DNA of 64,000 nucleotides. Source: Fratercula arctica (taxonomy: Eukaryota > Chordata > Aves > Charadriiformes > Alcidae). Below the pieces are notes generated by a model that made no database searches, was not told the DNA's origin, and was given only the letters and a program-made list of their open reading frames with translations. Below are positions 25,052-39,166 of the stretch, piece by piece. Each line of letters opens with the position of its first letter. Position 1 is the stretch's first letter. The stretch spans positions 184,720,455 to 184,784,454 of the forward strand of contig CANTUZ010000001.1 of NCBI GenBank assembly GCA_947846985.1, in the 5' to 3' direction. Made by a program: the position numbers and the translations under genes.

Positions 25052-27639
25052 GGGAAGATGTAGATAGCACTAAAACTTTGGATGGGTGTTTAGAGTTGCC
25101 TGAACAATCTGCATCTTGAAATTAGAAGAAAGACTTTGTCCCCAAATTTTCGTCATGATATAAATTCAGTGAGCATTAGCTGCAACTGGAAAATGTTCCC
25201 AACTAGTACTAATACATTAAATAAGAGTGCAAGAGCTTCAAACTTCTACTGAGAAAGAATAACCTTTAGCTTTCGTTGCAACAGAAGAGTCCAATGCAGC
25301 ACCTTCTATGTTCTACAGCAAGGCATCGCTTTCTGCAATCTCGGAATACTTTTACATCACCTTTCTTCATAGTATCTGCCAGATCTCTGCAGAAATTAAT
25401 TCACAGCTATTGCACAGATCTCTAGTACACATTTGTGTAAGGAACTTTTTATATAGAGATCATATCTGGATAGGATCCTAATGCTTTTCTCCCCAGTCTC
25501 CTGACTTACTTCTCCTTTTATGCTGTTCTGGTAGTCCTGTTACCCTTCCCATGTGTGCATCAGGAAATGGGGGAAACTAGCTTTAATTATTCATCTTCAA
25601 GGCTTCCTAGCTTCTGGGTGGTTGCATTCCCCAGGCTTCCCTGGGAAGATCCCGCCAACCTTCCTCCACTGCTGGGCAGAACAGCACACAGCTCTGGTCC
25701 CCACACTTTCTGCTGCCTAGCTCCACTGCGTGGTGGGAGGCAGATCCACTATAAATCCCCAAACACTGTTTTATGAGGAAGACTGGAGAGCTGGATGACA
25801 AAGGATAGAGAAACCATTTCCAAGACAGATTAATTTCCGAGTTCAGCCAGAAGATGAATTGTCCAACAAAAAAGCTAAATTCTGTGGCATCTGAACAAAT
25901 ATTTAATTCTCCGGCCACAAAACACCACCTTAGATTAAACATTGATTGAGATTAAAGAGAACTCGAGATTCTCCTCAAAAGACAGATGAAATAAACATGA
26001 AATTTGTAGAATATATATTGTATATGCTGTAGCAACTATCCAGAAAATAGAATATCAGAAAACAGAAAATAATAAAACTGGTTTATTCTCAGGGATAATA
26101 TTTCAGCTGGCCTCAGTTATTAGCTTTAGTGCTTAAAGAAGCTTTAACGCTTCTTTGGTTTTCAAATGTTGAGGCTATAATACATTCAATTTCTGATAAG
26201 TAAAACTTACTCTTGCCTTGCCCCTACAACTCTGTGTTTATTTAGTTCTTACTCCCTGTACTATGTATGGCATTACTATCAATGCTTCTTAATCACTAAT
26301 ATTCATTTCTGAAAATGCTAAACCAAACCCTTGAGCTGATGAAAATGCCAGACAACGAAATATACATACACAGAAATTGACACTTTCTTTTAAAAGTCAA
26401 CATCTCCTCAAAGCTATGACAAGCAAAATAAAGTTCAGTCTCCGCTTACCATTCTTTAGTACATTATACATACTCATTTACATAAGTACAAAACAGACAT
26501 AAAATGTTCCTTTTGTTGAGCATCATAGAAATGAAGCTGCTAAGAAAGATATCAGAATATCTATTATGTCAAAGTACATCTTACTTAACTAAATGCATTG
26601 CTGCTACACAAACAAGGTTGAACCTATTTGATGATTATCATTTGAGATTTCTTACTTAGAACCATGTCAAAATTAATCCCTATTTAATGAGGTTTTTTGA
26701 AAGGGTTTTAAAATACCAAAATTCTGAAACATGCTCATTAGAACTATTTGTAAGTAATTAAAAATGATAGCTTATAAATAAGTTGTGATTGGATCCTGAA
26801 GCCATGTCAGAAATAGTGCTCCGATGACAGCTTGTCAGATAATTTTATGCTTGATACATGGGCCCTGTTGATCACTAAATAGTGACATTTTTGTTATTCT
26901 CTTGAAAAAAGAAAGTTAAAATTTATGCCATCATAACTACTTTTTCCTTCCTTTTCTCTCCTAGATCTTGGCATATTGATGAAATCCATCTGAATATTAG
27001 AAAATCATTAACTACTCAGTTTGTGTCCCCCAACTTCTCCATTATCAAATGCCACTCTTATAATGTAAGAGAGCAATAAATTGAACAGAAAAGGTAACCA
27101 ACGTGCTCATAAGCCTTAATTTTTCTCTCTTTGACAGAGACACTAACATGATGAGCTATGGCACGTCTGTGTAAAATTCTTTTTGGATTTGGAGGGTGTC
27201 ACATTGTATCAGTCAAGAGTCAACAAGTTTCTCATGACATTTCACCCATAGGGAAAGCTTGGGTGTTAGTTTTTGTTTTCTTTGCTATTTTAAGAGTACG
27301 GCAAGGATTACAGTAAAGGTTCTGAAAACTCCTCAGCCTTCAAAATGTAGTATAAAAACTGTCTTTAAAAGAGAGACTCAGAAATATGAAATGCCCTTTA
27401 GTTTTCATAAATAAGCCACTTGAAGCACGGAGTGTTTAAAAATGTGCCTCCTAACAAAAACATCAAAATTATTTTTGTTAATAATATTTATTTGTTATTC
27501 TACAGAAAGTTAATTAGATGACAATAAAACAAATTAACATGAAATGGCGAAATAAAAATAAGAGTATCTTTGCAAAACAAACCAGGAACAGTGACAGAAA
27601 AATAAAAATTAAAACTTGGTAATTTTTTCATAATTTCTT

Positions 27640-27660
27640 GATTATGATTATGATTATAAT
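27640..27660. repeat. ATTATG hexamer repeat
   Basis: Three consecutive ATTATG-type hexamers, the last one degenerate. Confidence 0.7.
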
Positions 27661-28427
27661 GTTAAGGCTAATTATAAGAGACTAATTCTTGCCATTCATG
27701 TTTCTTAGAGAAAACAAAGCTGACCACAGCTGATAATGTATATCTTTGTTGTTTTTATATAATGAAACATGTTGCATATAAAAAGCCACCCCTGAGCTGT
27801 GAATTTCTTCATGTCTTAGTTTTAGATGTAATTTGAACATTGATTGAAGTCTGGAACCTTTCCGCAAACTGATCGGTAACTTATTTGAAATTTAGTTGCA
27901 GTAAATTTGAGAGGATCGTTCCTGTAAACCAGTGCTATTCTTCATGTGTAAGGACACTTGAATCTGACCCTAAGATTTATTTCATTTCCTCTGTAAAATG
28001 AGAGATTAAAAAAAAACCCAAACCCAAACATATTTATGGAAGACTGTAAAATATGTATATGTCAAACTTCACCTCTTGAATCTTACCAGTTTCAACTATT
28101 AATTTATAGAGCAGTGTGAGCAGCAAGGCTTAGCAGTGCTATTACTCTGACATAAGTGGATGACAGTCTAGTATTACGCTGCATTTTGCTTTTGATGAGG
28201 ACTATTATTTCCAATAGGCATAATATGTAACAATACCACAGCTTGTCATGACTTATCTGAGAAACATGAGAGCTTGCAGCAAATACGTGAGATTTATGAA
28301 TGTCACTAGTACACAGACACTGTTTTTCATGGTACTTACTGAAGTGCTACGTAAACATACTCGTGTTCATACGGAAAAAAATAGGAGGAAAATACTTAGC
28401 GGAATTCTAGGTTTTCCAAGAAAAAAA

Positions 28428-28448
28428 CAACAACAACAACAACAACAA
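28428..28448. repeat. CAA microsatellite
   Basis: About seven CAA units follow an A run. An 89-codon frame crossing it would encode a short poly-glutamine, which is a by-product of the repeat and not evidence of a gene. Confidence 0.9.
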
Positions 28449-29493
28449 AACCCCCTCAAATATTTCGATTTCTCTTACAGAAATGTGAATGACACTAAAA
28501 ACTCTTTTCAGCATTAAAAACTGTTGAGGACCTGAGGGACTTGTTTAAAGAACTTGTTTATCTACCAGAACAAAGCGTTATGCAAACAAGAAGGAATGTT
28601 CGTTCCCTCTGAAATTTCTGAATCTCCTGCCCATTTATATAAGACAAGACATGAGTAGTGAGCAGCCAATTGCCCCACAGGCATTAGACTCAGACAGCTA
28701 TTAGAATATAGTGCAGACTACTGTAAAATTTACAAGCCTGACACAGAGCTTATTGGATTTAAGGGATATAATTTAATTTGTTTCAGTGGACACTGGATTT
28801 AGCCCTATTGGCATATGGAAAAATACCCACAAAATGAATCATATGCAGTCCCTATTCAGAGCTCCTAGGGTGGATGACGAGAGAGATTCAAAGATTTTTA
28901 TTACTATTATCCTCAGCTTATACTGTTGTATTTTTTCCTAATTCAAGGATACTTGGGTTTACATAGGAAAAGTTCCCTGGCAATCACCAGAGAACAACTT
29001 CAAGTAATTTCTCTGTATTTGGAATACATGCTGCAATCTCGCCTTCTTTAGAGAAATTGCCTACATTAACATCTCTCTGACCCAAAAAAGAGGTGCTTGC
29101 ATGCTGCAGGGATAATAAATCAAATACCTTAGGGTTTTTTTCTAGCCCCAAATTAACATAATTCAAGTCCTGAAGTAAGACATAAGAAAAAGACTGATTT
29201 AGCTTGCCAATTAATACTTTGTGCTGAAGTGCTCTGATGTCCAAAACACAAATGTGAGAGAGCAGTGATTGCTGATCAAGGTATTAATATTATTTGAAGA
29301 AGTTTAAAGCACACATTAAATTTAGGAAATTAAAGCTAGAAAATCGAGTTTGAGAAAACATCTAGGAATAAGACTTGAGGTTAAATGAGGACTGATTGAA
29401 TTGTTTGTTTACTAGACCCTCTCTCACCTTACTCTTGAAACCCTGTGAGAAATTCAGCATCCCCATTTCAGTCTTAAGTATCAGTCTTCCCCA

Positions 29494-29518
29494 TTTCTCT
29501 CCATTGACTGTAGAGGGA
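29494..29518. repeat. Shared 25-bp motif, copy 1
   Basis: Matches 44189-44213 at 22 of 25 positions, and all three differences are transitions. The shared core is GACTGTAGAGGGA here and GGCTGTAGAGGGA there. It may be the best-preserved part of an old dispersed repeat. The flanking bases diverge quickly but keep GGGAG on the right. Confidence 0.5.
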
Positions 29519-31043
29519 GGCTAGGCGACTGTGCTATTAAATTGGGTGTCTCTGTTCAAGGCTTACAATTAGATTAAAAGAACCTGGGCTTTTATATTGA
29601 CTTAAAAATCATGTAATGTTCTCCATTAAAATCCATCTGTTCAAAAGATATGCTCGAAATAACCGCAAGACATCATCTGACATTAAATTAGCTTCCTAAA
29701 TGACTTGATACTAAATTTAGACAGGACAATGGCAAAGCTCCCTTTGGACTTCACTGGTCCTGGACCAGTAAATAGTAACTGATATTGCTTTTCCCAGTTT
29801 CATGAACAACTTGTGGGTTTTTTTCCTCAGAAAATTCTCAGAAGTCTTTCTTTTTATACCACAATGCTAAAGGAGAGCAGTAATAACTGCAGGTGGATTA
29901 CTGAGTGTAGGTTACGGTGCTGGGAATCTTGGTGACCTTGAGTAGAATCAGTTTCCAAATGCAATTCGTTAAATACCATTATATTACATGACAGCTCTGG
30001 GAGGGAGGGAATATAAGAATGGTAAAGCCAAAGTCCCTTGGGGTAGTCCAATAAAATGTAGCAGAACCTGTCTAAATAACACATTTGTTATATCTAGTTT
30101 TGTTGCTTTAAAACACTTTGCTCAGGAAGCTGCTATACTCAGTGGAAGAAATCACCTCATCTCAGCTATCACAAAGGCATTGTTGTACACTGTCTCTGTT
30201 CTAACCATGGCAACATGCTGCCACCAAAAAATAAATCTTTAAAAAAATAAAAATCAGTGATCCAAAGCTAGATTAAAAATATTCATTTCAGAATTAAAAC
30301 ATAACACATTAAAACCAAAGACTTCTTGGCTGATATTAAATCACCCATTGTTCTCTTTTTTAAAAACTGTCAATTTAACCTCAGTTCACAGGTTTTTTTC
30401 TTTAGATTCCACTTCCAGTGCAGTAGATATGCCATTTTTTCTCTATGGGCCCACATCTGAAATGAGTCAGTCACTCTATACTACTCACAGTCAAAAGAAC
30501 TTCATCTAAAAGTACTTTAAGATTGGATCTTTTGTGTGAAGCCTGAGCAATCTGCAGCCAGTGAAGAATAAAAAATATATTGAGGATTCACTGCCAGAGA
30601 TGCAATCGTGAGATGCAGAAATAATTGCTGGAAAATATCAGAAGCTGGTGTGCCAGGGAAAGTTTGGGTTTCTTCTGCTTTTAGAGAATTCTGTGTGTCC
30701 AGACTACATACTAATTTTGTATGCCAGGGTACATAGATAGTAAAAAAAACCATCAAGGACAGTTCCAATATAAGAAATGGCTGATTTCATATGAAAAAAA
30801 GCATGGCTAATAAAAATATATTTTTATTTCATTTTTAGTTTCATGACAAAGTCACTGTCGACTTCCTAGTTGACAGCTGAGCTTAGTTTTACTCCAGGTT
30901 AATTAACATGTAATGTTGTAGTCATTTATAGTTATAATTGTTGTGTGTGGTTATATTAAGGTAGTTGGGACTACAAGTTTCATTTTTCATAATATTTGTT
31001 AGGTCTAAGTAAACTAGAGGTTTCTATTTTCAGTTTGATATAG

Positions 31044-31061
31044 AAAAAAAAAAAAAAAAAA
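31044..31061. repeat. Poly-A tract
   Basis: An 18-nt run of A followed by further purine-rich sequence. Confidence 0.9.
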
Positions 31062-32573
31062 GACCGAGAAAAACTGAGAAAAAAAGAAGTGGTTATACTT
31101 AAAGATTTATGCTGGAACTCTGCTTCTGCAGGTAGTGCATGAATATTTTCTCTGAAATGAAGTGTCCTTGATATACTCTTCTTGCACTTTATACTGTTCT
31201 ATGAATTATAGAAGAATCCACACTGGCTGTGTGTTATTTTGGAAGAGCCACTACTCTCCTTAGAAGCAGACTGAAGTAAGGAAAGCTGAAAACTGAATCA
31301 TCCAACCAGTAGTCATTTGGTACCATCATAGACATGCCCAAGGGAAAAATGAAAGTTCAACTTAAAAATTATCTTGATAAATAAGCCTTCAGAAAAAAAA
31401 AAAATGTTAAGCCAGGTTAAAAAGGATCAGGACCCTATTTCTATGAAAATAACAACAATGATCAAGCAGACCAACAACTGAGACTTTTACAGCTAATTGG
31501 AATAAATGACAAAGGTACACTTCCTAGAATACTGTAGCCTTTACAATTGAACATCAAAGAAAGGCTTGTACCAGCATGTACTAAAAGTAGCTTCAGATTT
31601 TCAGGTGATTTATTATGTTTTTACTAAGTCATCGACATACCTTAAAATTCACCCCGCCCCCTCCCCCAGGAAATAATAATAAAGAAAAATCCATCTAGTA
31701 GGTCACTAACCTTGATATCTACAGGAGTAGTAACATTTTTAAAAGAGTACTAAGAGCTAAGACACTAAAGACCGTAGAAAGGCTGGCACTGTCCAGAGGA
31801 CCCAGTGCAGATGCTCAGAGCTCCTCTGCTGGGGAAGCCCCGGCTTTCTGCAAAGAGCAGGCTGCACAGCAAGGCCGCTATCACGTCTCATGCACCAGGG
31901 AGTTCTCTGTCTAACAGTGCTACTCATCTCTTCATGGAGGTGCTAATTTTAGGATAATTTGGAAATGCTGTTCCGTCTGCAAATTAAATTGCGCTTCCTA
32001 TTTCACAAATACCAAGAACTAAGTAAAAGTCACCTTCACTCTTTCTATTTAACGTTACTTTTTGCTGCAAGAGGCATGTATTCCACAGCTTGCTTTTTGT
32101 GCCTGACTCTCTTTATTTTTGATCCTTTGTAATACACTGTAATAACCAGTTTATAAAGACCAGTTTCTTAGAGTAAAGGCAGTAGCTATTATACTGGCTA
32201 AGTCATAAAGTATTATGAAATGTACTCTATTAAGAACTATAGCAAACATCAATATTTTCTTTTTTATTTTAAACTATCATGCAAAGTTAAAAACTCCTTT
32301 TTTTAAAGTGCAAGAGAGACTCTTTTCCCTTGTTAAAGCAAAGAGCCTTTAAATAGTAATGTAATATTGAAATCCTAGTGCCAGTGTTGCTAGTTCATAT
32401 GCAACTGGTGGCCATCTGACTGCTGATATGAAGCCAATTGCAATTTGCCTAATAAGGACTGATCAAAGTTTACTACAGTTTCCTGAATTATTTTTATAGA
32501 AACTGCAGGAATAAAAGTATTAAAGATAAATTTCCAGAATATCTGCAAACACTAAAAATATGGTGGTTTTTTT

Positions 32574-32623
32574 AAAAAAAAAAAAAAAAAAACCAACAAC
32601 AACAAAAAAACCAACCACAAAAC
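32574..32623. repeat. Poly-A and CAA/CCAA low-complexity tract
   Basis: A 19-nt A run (32574-32592) decays into ACC/AAC-rich sequence up to about 32623. The T run just upstream makes a short T/A palindromic junction. Confidence 0.85.
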
Positions 32624-35600
32624 CATGCAGTAGGTCCAGTACGTACAGCACCCTCTCATTTCAGATTTAGAACAGAGAAAGATCTAATCAAACTTGGTGG
32701 CTGGGAGTGGATTTTGCAGCCATGCGGCCATGGTAGAATTGTTTGACTCTCAAGTGGCTGCCATAACAACTGCTAAATGACAATGCCAGATTTAATTAAA
32801 TATCTCAGGATTTCTTACAGACAGAAGTAGGCCAGTGTAAATCAATACCAGATAATCAAAGTCAGCAAGACAACAAGAAACTGATACTGTCCACATTTAG
32901 TGTCCTCTGATATGTCCTGAAGTTTTCTATTATCTAATAGAATAAAAAGAACGTCTTTTTCTTTGCCTAAAACACTGAAAATTACTAACTACAGCAAGCA
33001 AAAAAGGAGCATGAAATAAAGAGAATACAGCAATATACGAAAAAAGATAATTTCTGAAGTAACAGTATGTAATCTTGTGTCTTTGACAACTCAAATCATT
33101 TTGAACAAAGAGTAATTTATGGAGATGAAAGGGCAAGCACTTTCCTTCATTCATTTATTTGTTTTATTCCCCGTAGGATACAGCAAATAAATAAAATTAC
33201 TTCTAAGAAGCCATTTTCCATTGTTAGCATTTACGCCTTGAGGAAAAGAATCTTAGAATCCTTTAGCTTTTGAGCAAACCCACTTGCTATCATCCATTCC
33301 TCCCTTTTCTCATTCTTCATGATAAATTCAACAACAGGTGTTCTAAAGAAAAGTAGTATTAGCAGGCTTATTGTGACACAGATTTAGATTTTTAGGATGC
33401 TTTAATTCATTAAAGTTGAGGCATTTGGACAGCAATACAAAAATTATTTGTCCTAGTTGGGGAAATACTTTCTTGTCCTGTTCAATTTGGAAATAAGTCC
33501 TGTATTTTATGAAAAGCAGGATCAATTCAAAAGCATTAAAAAAAATCTTGAAAGTTATTTAAAATGTAAACAATTAGCAACTTGTATATAATTCAAATTA
33601 TATAAGGTTAATCAGCAGAATCCAAATGTAGAGTTACTTCCACAGTGATTTGTCGCATGTTAATTAACAAAGTTGAATATTTGGTATTTTATTTTAGCAG
33701 CATCACAACAAAGCATAAGCAGTGTGACCTGGCACAACAGTCTAAATCCAATTAAAGCATTCAGGAATATAATTTCATAATTTGACAAAAATAAACACAA
33801 GAAAGAATGTGTGTCTTGTAGCTAACGCCAGGCACTAATTACTTAGTCTTGACTCCCTTTACTGTTAATGGCGGCAGAGGATTCTGCCTACAGGATCCCT
33901 TTATCTTTCTCTTTTTCCATTGACCATGCACCCTAAAGAGATTATCCCGAAGTTACCCCTTGGGAATAACCACCAATGTCTTTTTTTAGGCAATTTTTCA
34001 AGCAGGTGACTATAGCCAGAGGTTCAGGCATTCCTGACATTGCGATGCAAATGTAGGAAAGATGAAAATACGTATTGTTGAAAGATAAGGTAGCTAACAG
34101 CCTAAAAAATGTACTATTCCTAAACAGTGGCTGCAGTCACAAGAGACTAGATATCCAGTAGTAAGTAAAGTGGACCTGCTGGTTTCGGAACAAACTATGT
34201 TACTGTTTGATGAATGCAGGTATTGAGGAATGAAGTTGTTGATCTTCATCTACCTATGGTTAATTCACATCCCCACAAACCCTCTGTGCAGGTTCTGCAA
34301 CATTCAGTAGTTCTTCTGTGTCAGTTTTCCCTAAAGCTGATTATTTTCCAAGTATTGTTCACCTACCCTTCTATATCAGGCTATTATAATTTATCATGTG
34401 TAGGCCAGCTCTTGAAGACCATTCAGAAGCTAAAACATGCAGAAATCATACATGATCCTTACACATAGCAGTACATTAATCCGAAGTAAGTACATGCTAT
34501 TTTCATTCCGTGCTATCCTTGGGATCCTGTTTATCTATCGCTGCAGTTAAAAGTGTGGGTTAGCATTCATATACCTAGAAACAATCTTGGGATGCAGCAA
34601 TTTTAGCTGCCACCTCTCCCTACACTTCTCACAAACGTTGCAATTCATTGATGATTTTACCATCTGTCTCAAAAGCTAAAATACTTGGTTTAAATATATA
34701 AAAGCCAGACAGGCAACTCCATTATTACATGCAAAGGCCTCTCTAGCACTGTAAACATAAGCTTAAAAGTTCCCACCGCCTTTGCAATTCTACCTGTGTT
34801 AACAATAGTGAGACTAGAACGGGTTTAGCACCAGAATGGCTTAATCTAGGCCTTGTCATGGCAGTGCAAATTAACTAAAAAATGCCCCCTAGATTATGTT
34901 AAGGTTCTTTGCAAAGGAACAGCCTTGCTGGTTAGTACATCCCATTGAGACATTTCAATGAAAAGCTGGGAATTAAATCATCAGTTACTATCCATTTTAC
35001 TGATGATTAATCTTTGTGTATGTACACCTCTTTGCTGCTGTCCCATCTACGTAGGGATTTGTCTTGTTAACCCAGTCCTGCAGGTCTGTTAAGTTAAATG
35101 AACCCTTATCACTACATTCTTATTCTTAGATGTTGTAGACAAGATTTGGTCAACGCAGTATCTGACAGCCAGTCTGCATACTGAATTTCTTTGCTTTTGG
35201 ATACTTTTGGATAAAGTGAGTTTCTCCTTTGTTCCTCCTCCTTTTCTTTTTTGGTGGTGTAACATACCATTTCATTTTCTGCTCTAATTTCCTTCATTCC
35301 CAAATTTTATCCCGAATTTCTTTTATTCAGTTATAATTATTAAGGAATAGACATACTTGAATTTGATTCCATTAGCACATTTTACTGTATTGTGTTGTCT
35401 GTGTCACTCTGATATATTTAATTTTTCTCTATTATCTAAAACATGATCATCATGCTTTAAGTGAGGTAAGTATAATCAGAAAAGAAATCAAAAGGAACGT
35501 GCCAAGCTGCAAGACCCCTGAAGTGTCATTTCTCTTAACAACTCTTTTTTTGCACAAATTTTCAGTGTAACACTGGGCATTAAAGCATACATAACTTTTA

Positions 35601-37225
35601 TATATCATATTACCACATGATGGGCAGTTGTCATATAGTGTGCCAAAAAAAAACCAGGGATAACACTGTGTAGAAAATATCTATAGTGTTTTTTAGTGAT
35701 CTTGTTCTAGCCGCACAGAAATGCAATCTAAACTCCTACATCACAACTTGACAAAAATACATTCAGTTCAATTTTAGAATAAATCGTTTCTGGAATAAGA
35801 TTATCTGCCACATTTCAGCTCAGAAACATATCTTGATATCCAAATTCCATTTTTTCACAAACAGGCATTCTGACCAAGTTTGGCAGGCTTTTAATTACAG
35901 AAGCACAGATATACCTCTAAAATAAAAGTTTTCAGTATTCAAACTTTGCAGGGACCACTTCATTTAAGACTCTGAGGGTGATATCAAATCTGAAATGACA
36001 GTTATGATTTTCAGGCATATTTCCCTCTATAACACATGCATTCTTCACACTTTAAAAAAATGAAGGCACAGTTACAGCTGCTGCCTACTGATCTGTGTGC
36101 ACTGAGCAGCACAGCAACATATTCAGCTTATCGGAACCGTTTGCAAGAGCATGTTTGTCAAGCAAAACTATCTCAGAGCATTAGGGAACTGACGTCTCAG
36201 TTGGATTACTTCACTAACTCTTCTATAATAGTGTAGAGGGGTTATTTCAACTGAGACTATGCAAACAAAACCAAAAAATTCTCACAGACTGTTAAGTGAC
36301 TCAGAAACCTCAACACTGTGAAACCTAAAATCGTTTCAGGCTTGAGGTTCAATATGCAAATAAAATCTAGAGCTGGTCAGAATAGAACAGCAGGAAGGAA
36401 ATTATAAGCTTTGATACCGGCCTGTTTCCAAAGTACAGGCCATATCTCAAACTACAAATGGGCATTTTGATGCAGAATAAATACAATAAATTACTAATAA
36501 TTCCTATGTTTTTACAGCGATATTCCCCAGTGAGTCACAGCGAACTTCATAAGGTGGTATCATTGTGCTCACATTGTAGGTGTGGAAACGGGCACAACGG
36601 CGCTCTCCTAAGCTTTAAGCAAATACATCTAATAATCAGAAAACACTGATTGTCACGTAGAGACCAGGTCTGTTCATTTGTCACACTAGCTTGGCTCCAG
36701 ACAAAATTGTCTTCTCATGTATGACTTTCAGCTTGAGGGCAGCTGGAGAACAAATACATTATAACAATGTTCTCTCTGTTGGTCAACCATTTAGACCTCT
36801 GATGCCTGAACCTAAAATCCAGTGTGCTAAGGGCTGTGCTCGCCTAAGGAAAAGACAGCTTTTCCTGAATTGCTTCGAAATGTCACATAAGCACAGGCAA
36901 AAACAATAGACTGGTAATTTCACTTTTTACTATGCACTGGTAAAAGAACTTACAGCGTTCCCATGGTCTGCACAAGAACAGAACAAGTGACATATCTATG
37001 AAATGTTTTATATTAGGCTTGTCTAGCCCTGACTACACTCTGTCTAGCAGATCTACTCCTTTCTTCAAATTCAGTAGTCAAGCAAGGTTAAGAGACCTTG
37101 AGGAAACAAGATGAGACATCCAGAAAAATAAAAAGAGATTTCTGGAAGTAGAGAATCCAATACTCTCAGCAATGATACGATTGTAAAATTCATCTTTGTA
37201 CACTAGAATATTCCTAACACATTGC

Positions 37226-37259
37226 AACGCATTATAAATATATTTGTATACAATGCGTT
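37226..37259. repeat. Short inverted repeat
   Basis: The arms AACGCATT (37226-37233) and AATGCGTT (37252-37259) are perfect reverse complements. The pairing extends inward through TATA/TATA with one bulge, leaving a small AT loop. It could fold as a hairpin in DNA or RNA. No transposon or RNA family is recognised. Confidence 0.6.
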
Positions 37260-39154
37260 ATATTTGTATATTTATACATAAATATACGTAAGTGATATAT
37301 AATCAGATCTTTATCACAGAGCAAACCAATGACAGAAAGCTTCTCAGAATGCTTTATTAAAAGCACAAAAGTGTCAATCCTTTTTCCAGTGGTGTCTGTG
37401 GAAAAACTGAGCAATTTCAGAAAGGCCACAGTTTTGCCAAGGTTCAGAGGAGGCAATTGTTTTGACTGGACTGTGACCAAGTAAAGAGTCTTGCTAACTT
37501 GTATGGCACCAGCCAATTTTACAAGGGGTAAAGCAATTGACATTACCCATTTAAGGAATGTAAAATGTGAGGACAAGGACCCATATGAGTTCACCTTTTT
37601 CCATGACTGCCAAGTTATTCTGATCAAAAAATATCTCAACAGAAGCTTCTGCACTTTCTTAAGTATTTGAAGCCCCTCAGCTGTGGCTCTGGTTATTAGC
37701 ACAAATTACTCCAACTGTTGTACTGCCATGTAGAAAAGATTGGCTCCAAATTAGTCTCTTCCGATACGAGATACCAGCAAAATCAATTGCTCAGTGCATT
37801 CATAATGACCTCCCACTCCTTTGAGCTTTAAAATTCCAAAACTACCATGAATACCTGAAGGGTTTTTACACCCATAAGGAATGCATTCAGCTACCCTATC
37901 ACACCCATATGTAATTCCCAGTCGAATTGGAGGATCATATCATGCATGTTATTAAGCAAATAATTGCACAAATACTTCAAAGGGCCTGATTCCCTTCTCA
38001 GAGTAGGCAGCAAATAAGGATAGCCAACAGAAAATGCTATGCCCAGGAGCCCCTGTACCCCAGTAGTAATTAGAGACCTACGTATATGGGGAGAAACTCA
38101 GACAGTTGATGTCATAAATAAAGATACGTAAAAAGAGATGAAGAGAACAGAATAGACATGCTTGTACATAACCTCTGTATGTGATGAGAGCACTAGCCTG
38201 GGAAGGAAGATGACTTCATGCAGTCAGAGGAGATTCAAGTTGCATCAGCCACTTCTGGAGGCATTCCTTCTCCAAACGGTTAAAATTTGCTAACAGTGCT
38301 AACACACTGAAACTGAGCATCACTGTAGAGAGATACAAAGATTCCCATGGCCACAGGAAGAAGGTCCTGTGAACCTGCCTCTGAAGAAGAGACATTAAAC
38401 TGAAGATTGGCTACACAAAGTGGAAACACCACAGAAAGCAGGGAGCAGCAGCCAGGATTATGCGGGAGCTCTGAGTCACCAGGTTATGTACAGGCATGCA
38501 GATGGGAACATCCACATGCCCCACCACCAGAAGTTTTTGGAAGAAATCTGCTACAACCGTCTCTTTATGTGGAGTCTGACCCTGTGGAACATGCCTACCA
38601 GGTCATATTCTTCATCTCTTTCCTGGATTCCAAGAAGGCTTGAGCTGAGTGGTGGCACTGAACTTCCTAAAGCAGAGTACTCATAAGATCACTTATATAT
38701 GTCACTGCAAGAAACTAGGACCTTTTGGTGTCAGAAGGGGAGATTCCTTGAAAGCTTAGGGATTATGAGAGTTAGGTAAGCACTAGCCAGTTGTTTTTAT
38801 ATTCAAATTTTACTTAAGATGCCTGAAGGTCATTTAATTTTCACTTTAGGGATCTTTTTTAGGATCTGTACCACAATGAGGAAATATGAATCTGATAAAT
38901 ACACAGCAATTTCATTTTCCCAATAAAATTATCAGCCGGGGGAAAAAAAGTATTATTTTTTTAACTAAAACCAGGACACAACAGTGTGATTTGTGCAGAT
39001 TCCCACCAATTTCAGTAGGGCTTCCCCTAGTGGCAGTTATCCTCCTGCTTAAGTAAGTCACACAGCCAAGATCTAACAGTCTAAACAGCTTCACAGATTA
39101 TGCACACATTGCAAGTATAAGCACAAACAAAAAAGAGGGAGGAAACAATTTACC

Positions 39155-39166
39155 TTTTTTTTTTTT
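39155..39166. repeat. Poly-T tract
   Basis: A run of 12 T. Confidence 0.85.

Larger units (their letters stand above)
20582..29493. other. AT-rich DNA with unassigned GC-richer patches
   Basis: No gene is supported. The patches of higher GC are 20,700-21,010 just downstream of the CR1, 22,930-23,230 and 25,600-25,760. Each carries frames of about 70-110 codons on one or both strands, but the translations are not recognisable and frames overlap on opposite strands, as expected of composition alone. The 22.93-23.23 kb patch has the look of a decayed interspersed repeat, but I cannot name a family. Homopolymers and microsatellites are listed separately. Confidence 0.6.
29519..37225. other. AT-rich gene-free DNA
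   Basis: No exon or RNA gene is supported. One GC-richer patch at about 31,780-31,920 contains several CpG dinucleotides but is only 140 bp long and is not a CpG island. Homopolymers at 31044-31061 and 32574-32592 are listed separately. The remainder shows only short frames. Confidence 0.6.

Noticed and set aside
28248..28517. 89-codon frame with a poly-glutamine run
   Set aside because: The glutamines come from the CAA microsatellite at 28428-28448, and the rest of the translation has no recognisable content.
38407..38686. Two overlapping plus-strand frames as an exon
   Set aside because: They are open in two phases at once over the same DNA, with no recognisable domain, which indicates a chance absence of stops.
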